Positions 58,936 through 64,000 of a stretch of 64,000 bases of DNA are shown here, in pieces (within the stretch, counting starts at the first letter, position 1; each line of letters begins with the position of its first letter). The notes beneath the pieces are model-generated. The model saw nothing but the letters and a program-made list of their open reading frames with translations. It did not search any database and was not told where the DNA came from. Origin of the DNA: Nocardiopsis alborubida (GTDB taxonomy: Bacteria; Actinomycetota; Actinomycetes; Streptosporangiales; Streptosporangiaceae). The stretch is taken from the NCBI RefSeq assembly GCF_012396365.1, contig NZ_JAAXPG010000013.1:1-64000 (forward strand). The letters run 5' to 3'. A program made the translations under genes and the position numbers.

Positions 58936-61212
58936 ATGTCCGCAGCACGACGGGTCCGTACCCGACAGCCGGTCGGGGACTGGGAGGACGCACTGGTCAC
59001 CGGCAACGGGCGCCAGGGGGCGCTCGTGCACTCGACGGCGGAGCGCGTCCGCCTCACCCTGTGCCACGAGAGGCTCTTCCTGCCCGTCACGGAGCCGCTG
59101 CCCGCACCCGCGACCGCGTCCCTGCTGCCCGAACTGAGGGAACTGCTGCGCCGGGGCCGCTCCCGCGAGGCGGCCGAGCGGATCACGGCGTTCGCGGCGC
59201 GGGAGCACCCGGGCTACGCCGACACCCGGTGGATCGACCCGCTGGTGGGGGCCGCCGTGCTCTCGTTCGTCCCGCGCGGGCACCGGCCGGGTTCGGTCAC
59301 GCGCGCGTGCGACCTGGACTCGGGGCTGGTCACCGAGGAGCTGCCGGACGGAACCGTGCACCGGGCCTTCGCCTCCCGGTCCGACGACGCCGTGGTCGTC
59401 GAACTCGCCTCGCCCCTCGGCCTGGACGGAACGCTGCGTCTCACCGCGTTGGAGGAGGCGCCGCCGGTCCCGATGGAGGTGGTCCGCGAGGCGGGACCCG
59501 GCCTGCTGACCCTGCGGGCGGACTTCCCCGAGCGCCCGCCCGGCGGCCTGTCCGGGTACACGGTGACCTGTGTCGTCCGCGCGGAGGGCGGCCGGGTCGG
59601 CGCTGGCGGTGAGGGGCTGGACCTGCGGGGCGTCCGGCGGCTCCGGCTGGTGGCGCGCGTGCGGGTGGACGGGTTCCCCGCGCCGGAAACGGGGAGCCCC
59701 GAGGACTTCACCGGGGCGCTCGAACGCCACCGGGCGGTGCACGGCGACCTCATGTCCCGCTTCCGGCTGGAGCTGGAGGGCGGTTCGGCCCGGCCCGACG
59801 CGCTCGGCGAGGACCTCCTGGCGGCGGGGCCCGCCCCCGACCTGATCGCCCGCCTGGTCGACGCCGGGCGGTACGCGATCATCTCCAGCTGCGGCGACCT
59901 GCCGCCCACCCTCCAGGGGGTGTGGAGCGGCACCTACGACCCCCCGTGGCGGTCGGGGTACACCTTCGACGGCAACCTGCCCTCCGCCGTCGCGGCCCTG
60001 CACGCCACGGGCACGCCCGAGCTGATGACCGGCCTGTTCGACCTCCTCGACGGCATGGCCGACGACCTGGCCGACAACGCGCGGCGGCTCTACGGCTGCC
60101 GGGGGATCCTGCTGCCCGCGCACGCCTCGACCTCCGGCAGGCACAACCACTTCGGCCCCGAGTGGTGCCTGACCTGCTGGACCGCGGGAGCGGCGTGGAT
60201 GTCGCGCCTGTACTGGGACCACTACTCCCACACCCGCGACCGCGCGTTCCTGCGCGAGCGCGCCCTGCCCTTCCTCACGGCCGCCGCGGAGTTCCACGAG
60301 GACTTCCTCACCGACGAGGGCTTCTCCCCCTCCTACTCGCCGGAGAACACCCCGGGGGACGGCGACGGCCAGGCCGCCGTCAACGCCACCATGGACGTCG
60401 CCGCCGTGCGCGACCTGGTGCGCAACCTGCTGCGGGCGCACCGCGCCCTGGGCGTTCCCGGCTCCCGCCGCTGGGCCCGGCTGGGGGCGCGGCTGCCCGG
60501 CTACCGCGTCGCCCCGGGCGGTGAGCTCGCCGAGTGGGCGGGGCCGGCCGGGCCGACCGGGCAGAGCGAGCGGCACGCGCACCGGCACGCCTCCCACCTG
60601 TACCCGCTCTGGTACGAGACCGACCCCGCCCTGGCCTCGCCCCGGCTGCGCGCGGCGGCGGTCGCCGCCGTGCGCGCCCGCCTGGCGTGGTGGCGCGGCC
60701 AGGAGTCCGACGAGATGGCCTTCGGCCTGGTCCAGCTGGGGCTGGCCGCGGCGAACCTGGGCCTGGCCGCCGAGGCGCACGAGACCCTGTCGCTGCTGGC
60801 CACCCGCTACTGGCGCCCCACCCTGGTGCCCACGCACAACCGCGGCAGCCTGTTCAACGTGGACATCGGCGGCGGGTTCCCGGCCGTGGCGGCGGCGATG
60901 CTGGCCCGGTCCGCCGAGGGGCGCCTGGACCTGCTGCCCGCCCTGCCCCGGGAGTGGGCCTCGGGCCGGGTGGAGGGGCTTCGGGCCCGAGGCGGGGTCG
61001 TCGTGGACCTCCTGGAGTGGTCCGGCGGCCGGGCCCACGCGCGGCTGCGGGCCGTCGAGCCGCGCGAGACGGTGGTCGTCCTGCCCGGCGGGGAACGGCG
61101 CAAGGCGGCCCTGGTACCGGAACGGACGCTGTCCCTGCAATTCACCGTGGTTGCCGGAGAGGAGTCGAATCGCTTCGAAATTTCCCGCGCAACACCCCTT
61201 GCCGGAGGTTAG
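58936..61212 (+). CDS. GH95-family glycosidase (alpha-L-fucosidase-like)
   Basis: 758 residues, no signal peptide. It has the N-terminal beta-super-sandwich (WEDALVTGNGRQGALVH, CHERLFLP) and the (alpha/alpha)6 catalytic domain with DLPPTLQGVWSGTYDPPWRSG, FSPSYSPENTPGD, HRHASHLYPLW (H549-H554) and FNVDIGGGFPAVAAAML (GH95-type catalytic Asp). Where typical GH95 enzymes have a TVNIN-like motif with two catalytic Asn, this one reads TFDGN: the first Asn is Asp. It may thus be a subfamily with altered specificity. GAGGAG lies five bases before the ATG. It is divergent from GH42 and followed by GH74; removal of terminal fucose or galactose from xyloglucan oligosaccharides is the likely job. Confidence 0.82.
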   Translation: MSAARRVRTRQPVGDWEDALVTGNGRQGALVHSTAERVRLTLCHERLFLPVTEPLPAPATASLLPELRELLRRGRSREAAERITAFAAREHPGYADTRWIDPLVGAAVLSFVPRGHRPGSVTRACDLDSGLVTEELPDGTVHRAFASRSDDAVVVELASPLGLDGTLRLTALEEAPPVPMEVVREAGPGLLTLRADFPERPPGGLSGYTVTCVVRAEGGRVGAGGEGLDLRGVRRLRLVARVRVDGFPAPETGSPEDFTGALERHRAVHGDLMSRFRLELEGGSARPDALGEDLLAAGPAPDLIARLVDAGRYAIISSCGDLPPTLQGVWSGTYDPPWRSGYTFDGNLPSAVAALHATGTPELMTGLFDLLDGMADDLADNARRLYGCRGILLPAHASTSGRHNHFGPEWCLTCWTAGAAWMSRLYWDHYSHTRDRAFLRERALPFLTAAAEFHEDFLTDEGFSPSYSPENTPGDGDGQAAVNATMDVAAVRDLVRNLLRAHRALGVPGSRRWARLGARLPGYRVAPGGELAEWAGPAGPTGQSERHAHRHASHLYPLWYETDPALASPRLRAAAVAAVRARLAWWRGQESDEMAFGLVQLGLAAANLGLAAEAHETLSLLATRYWRPTLVPTHNRGSLFNVDIGGGFPAVAAAMLARSAEGRLDLLPALPREWASGRVEGLRARGGVVVDLLEWSGGRAHARLRAVEPRETVVVLPGGERRKAALVPERTLSLQFTVVAGEESNRFEISRATPLAGG

Positions 61213-61229
61213 TCGGCTATCCAGACTAA
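61209..61229 (+). promoter_or_regulatory. inverted repeat upstream of the GH74 gene
   Basis: TTAGTC (61209-61214) and GACTAA (61224-61229) are perfect arms 9 bases apart. They overlap the end of the GH95 gene, 75 bases before the GH74 start. On the minus strand it reads ATTAGT...ACTAA, like the ATTAGT...ACTAT spacing upstream of xylA, so one regulator may bind both. Confidence 0.4.
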
Positions 61230-61304
61230 TGGGGAATTCGCGCCTGCCCCGGGACCGGATTTCCGGGGAGGGCTCACCCCCCGATTCCCCCAAGGAGCCC
61301 GCAC

Positions 61305-64000
61305 ATGCCTCCCGAACAGCACCGGCCCCCCAGACGCGGGCGGGGCCTACCGGCGCTCGCCGTCGCGGCGGCCACCGCGCTGGCCGCCTCCACCGTCGTC
61401 GCCGCCACCGCGGCCGGAGCGGCTCCCGCGGAGCCGGCCGCGGCGCAGGCCGCCTACGAGTGGGACAACGTCGAGATCGTCGGGGGCGGTTTCGTCCCCG
61501 GCATCGTCTTCAGCGAGACCGAGCCGGGCCTGGCCTACGCCCGCACCGACATCGGCGGAGCCTACCGCTGGAACCCGGACACCGAACGCTGGATCCCCCT
61601 GCTCGACTGGGTCGGCTGGGACGATTGGGGCTACACGGGCGTCGTCAGCATCGCCACCGACCCCGTCGACCCCGACCGCGTGTACGCGGCCGTCGGCACC
61701 TACACCAACGACTGGGACCCCAACAACGGCGCCATCCTCAGCTCCGACGACCGCGGCGAGACCTGGGACGTCGCCGAACTGCCCTTCAAACTCGGCGGCA
61801 ACATGCCCGGCCGCGGCCTCGGCGAGCGCCTGGCCGTGGACCCGGGCGACAACAGCGTCGTCTACTTCGGCGCGAGCGGCGGCAACGGCCTGTGGCGCAG
61901 CACCGACCACGGCGCCACCTGGGCCGAGGTGGAGGAGTTCCCCAACCCCGGCGACTACGTCCAGGACCCGGGTGACGAGACCGGCATGATGTCCGACATC
62001 ACCGGCGTGACCTGGGTGGACTTCGACCCCCGAACCGGGTCCGAGGGCTCGGTCACGCAGGACGTCTACGTCGGCGTCGCCGACCTGGACGATCCGGTCT
62101 ACCGCAGCCAGGACGGCGGCCAGACCTGGGAGCCCGTTCCCGGCGCGCCCACGGGGCACCTGCCCGCGCACTCGGTCGTGGACCACGAGGGCGGCCAGCT
62201 CTACATGGCCACCACCAGCACCCCCGGCCCCTACGACGGCGACTCCGGCGACGTGTGGCGCATGGACCTGGCGACGGGGGAGTGGACCAACATCAGCCCC
62301 GTCCCCTCCGGCTCCGAGGACAACCACTTCGGCTACGGCGGCCTGACCATCGACCGGCAGGACCCGGACACGCTGATGGTCGCCACCCAGATCTCCTGGT
62401 GGCCGGACATCCAGATCTACCGCAGCACCGACCGCGGCCAGACCTGGACCCAGGCGTGGGACTGGGGCGCCTACCCCGAGCGCACCGCGCGCTACGAGAT
62501 GGACATCTCCGGAGCGCCCTGGCTGGACTTCGGCGGCACCGGGACGCCCCCGGAGACCCAGCCCAAACTCGGCTGGATGACGCAGGCGATGGCGATCGAC
62601 CCGTTCGACTCCGACCGCTTCATGTACGGCACGGGCGCCACCATCTACGGCAGCGACAACCTCACCAACTGGGACGCGGGCACCACCTTCGACATCGGGG
62701 TCCGGGCGCACGGCATCGAGGAGACGGCCGTCAACGACCTGATCAGCCCGCCCGAGGGCGCGCCGCTGCACTCGGCCCTGCTCGACGTCGGCGGCTTCAC
62801 CCACCAGGACCTGGAGACCGTCCCCGAGCAGATGTACCAGCAGCCCTACTGGGGCCACGGGACCAGCCTGGACTTCGCCGAACTCCAGCCCGCGACCATC
62901 GCACGGGTCGGCGGCAGCGACGCCGAGGCCGCCATCGGACTGTCCACCGACGGCGGCGACAGCTGGTGGGCCGGACAGGAGCCCGGCGGGGTGACCGGCG
63001 GCGGCACGGTCGCGGTGAGCGCGGACGGCTCGTCCGTCGTGTGGAGCCCCGACGGCACCGGCGTGCACGCCTCCACCACCCTGGGCTCGTCGTGGACCGC
63101 CTCCACCGGCGTTCCGGCGGGCGCCCGGGTGGAGGCCGACCGGGTGGACCCGGACGTGTTCTACGCCGTATCCGGCGGCACCTTCTACACCAGCACCGAC
63201 GGCGGGGCCACCTTCACGGCGGGCTTCGACGGGCTCCCGGCCGAGGGCAACATCCGCTTCGGCGCGGTGCCCGGTCACACCGGTGACGTGTGGGTGGCCG
63301 GAGGCACCGGGGACCACTACGGCATGTGGCGGAGCACGGACGCCGGGGCCACCTTCGAGCAGGTCGAGGCCGTGGACGAGGGCGACGCGGTCGGTTTCGG
63401 CGCGCCCGCGCCGGGCTCGGACTACCCGGCGGTGTACACCAGTTCCAGGATCGACGGCGTGCGCGGGATCTTCCGCTCCGACGACGCGGGCGAGAGCTGG
63501 GTGCGGATCAACGACGACCAGCACCAGTGGGCCTGGACGGGGGCGACCGTCACCGGCGACCCCAACGTCTACGGCCGGGTCTACATCGGTACCAACGGCC
63601 GGGGGATCGTCTACGGCGACCTGGCGGGCGGTGGCGGCGACCCCGAACCGACACCGGAGCCCTCGCCGGACCCCGAGCCCACCCCGGAGCCGTCCCCGGA
63701 CCCCGAGCCCGAACCCGGGGAGTGCGGGGTCGGGTACGAGATCACCAACACCTGGAGCGGCGGGTTCCAGGCCGGGGTGACGGTCACCAACAACGGTGAC
63801 GAGGCCCTGAAGGGCTGGGAGGTCGGCTGGGAGTTCACGGCCGGTGAGGAGGTCACGAGTCTGTGGAACGGCGCGCACACGCAGGACGGCGCGTCCGTGC
63901 GGGTCACCGACGCCGGGTGGAACGCCCGGATCGCTCCGGGGAGCTCGGTGACGGTCGGCTTCAACGGGATCGTGGACGGCGAGCCCGCGCGGCCGACCGG
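61305..64000 (+). CDS. secreted GH74 xyloglucanase with CBM2, 3' end beyond the window
   Basis: 898 codons are present and open to the window end. Residues 1-47 form a twin-Arg-like signal peptide (RRGRGLPALAVAAATALAAS). The GH74 two-propeller domain (about 48-775) has VPGIVFSETEPGLAYARTDIGGAYRW with the conserved catalytic Asp D82, repeated blade motifs (SSDDRGETW, RSTDHGATW, RSTDRGQTW, STDGGDSW), and RAHGIEETAVNDLISPP, where D478 is the candidate second acid. A Pro/Glu/Thr/Asp linker (about 782-805) joins a CBM2 cellulose-binding domain starting CGVGYEITNTWSGGFQ. AAGGAG lies seven bases before the ATG. It should cut xyloglucan outside the cell and supply oligosaccharides for GH95 and GH42. 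Confidence 0.93.
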   Translation, partial: MPPEQHRPPRRGRGLPALAVAAATALAASTVVAATAAGAAPAEPAAAQAAYEWDNVEIVGGGFVPGIVFSETEPGLAYARTDIGGAYRWNPDTERWIPLLDWVGWDDWGYTGVVSIATDPVDPDRVYAAVGTYTNDWDPNNGAILSSDDRGETWDVAELPFKLGGNMPGRGLGERLAVDPGDNSVVYFGASGGNGLWRSTDHGATWAEVEEFPNPGDYVQDPGDETGMMSDITGVTWVDFDPRTGSEGSVTQDVYVGVADLDDPVYRSQDGGQTWEPVPGAPTGHLPAHSVVDHEGGQLYMATTSTPGPYDGDSGDVWRMDLATGEWTNISPVPSGSEDNHFGYGGLTIDRQDPDTLMVATQISWWPDIQIYRSTDRGQTWTQAWDWGAYPERTARYEMDISGAPWLDFGGTGTPPETQPKLGWMTQAMAIDPFDSDRFMYGTGATIYGSDNLTNWDAGTTFDIGVRAHGIEETAVNDLISPPEGAPLHSALLDVGGFTHQDLETVPEQMYQQPYWGHGTSLDFAELQPATIARVGGSDAEAAIGLSTDGGDSWWAGQEPGGVTGGGTVAVSADGSSVVWSPDGTGVHASTTLGSSWTASTGVPAGARVEADRVDPDVFYAVSGGTFYTSTDGGATFTAGFDGLPAEGNIRFGAVPGHTGDVWVAGGTGDHYGMWRSTDAGATFEQVEAVDEGDAVGFGAPAPGSDYPAVYTSSRIDGVRGIFRSDDAGESWVRINDDQHQWAWTGATVTGDPNVYGRVYIGTNGRGIVYGDLAGGGGDPEPTPEPSPDPEPTPEPSPDPEPEPGECGVGYEITNTWSGGFQAGVTVTNNGDEALKGWEVGWEFTAGEEVTSLWNGAHTQDGASVRVTDAGWNARIAPGSSVTVGFNGIVDGEPARPT

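Noticed and set aside
61347..63878. An 843-codon frame antisense to GH74
   Set aside because: The sense frame encodes a full GH74-linker-CBM2 protein with signal peptide and ribosome site.
1..64000. CRISPR arrays and tRNA or rRNA genes
   Set aside because: No regularly spaced repeats and no cloverleaf or rRNA-like stretches were noticed while reading; a tRNA or covariance-model scan was not possible.

Overview
The window is very GC-rich and shows actinomycete traits: GTG/TTG starts, ATGA-type overlaps, leaderless-looking promoters, a DivIVA-type polar protein, a type VII (WXG100) secretion locus, a BldG/SpoIIAA-type STAS protein and plant-cell-wall glycosidases with a CBM2. Together these suggest a filamentous actinomycete, most likely Nocardiopsaceae (Nocardiopsis, Streptomonospora or Thermobifida relatives). 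That placement is inference.

Layout. 1-182: tail of an IS481-type transposase whose stop codon overlaps that of a gamma-carbonic anhydrase gene. 1123-6836: DivIVA-like protein, acetyltransferase, a divergent TetR/MFS efflux pair with a clear promoter-operator, a methyltransferase and RidA. 7020-9577: D-aminoacylase and a PfkB sugar kinase, coupled. 9588-15637: small unknown protein, DUF6412-like protein plus a second YidC/Oxa1 insertase, SodC-like lipoprotein, DUF3291 protein, cysteine-bearing wHTH regulator, YigZ protein and a beta-propeller lipoprotein. 15898-30741: type VII secretion locus with a LysM-like membrane protein, a 1617-residue T7SS-signal protein with DG repeats, two small helical ESX-type proteins, an EssC-like ATPase with FHA-like N-terminus, a Ser/Thr kinase and a SapA-like secreted protein. 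No EccB, EccD, EccE or mycosin is present. 30762-34714: sulfotransferase, DUF4184 membrane protein and two paralogous lipoproteins. 35003-40366: mutA-mutB-meaB, the adenosylcobalamin methylmalonyl-CoA mutase with its GTPase chaperone. 40787-41832: STAS antagonist and methyltransferase. 41987-48064: two copies of a two-gene membrane-protein cassette flank an LPXTG surface protein and a rifampin-phosphotransferase-like enzyme; the latter two lie downstream of copies of a diverged repeat. 48443-52166: siderophore ABC importer behind an iron box. 52180-54576: decayed pentapeptide-repeat gene, dispersed palindromic element, membrane protein and LacI regulator. 54903-end: hemerythrin protein, then a xyloglucan-type saccharide locus (xylose isomerase, GH42 beta-galactosidase, GH95 alpha-fucosidase-like enzyme, secreted GH74-CBM2 xyloglucanase running off the window).

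How genes work together. In the T7SS locus the ATPase would export the small ESX proteins and the giant DG-repeat protein, and the kinase next door could signal through the FHA-like domain of the ATPase. In the glycosidase locus GH74 would cut xyloglucan outside the cell, GH95 and GH42 would strip fucose and galactose from the side chains, and XylA would feed released xylose into the pentose pathway. MutAB converts propionyl-CoA-derived methylmalonyl-CoA to succinyl-CoA, with MeaB guarding cofactor loading.

The most unusual non-coding feature is a 73-bp palindromic element present twice in opposite orientation (15719-15791 and 52499-52571), with the same arms, the same loop length and one compensatory base-pair change.
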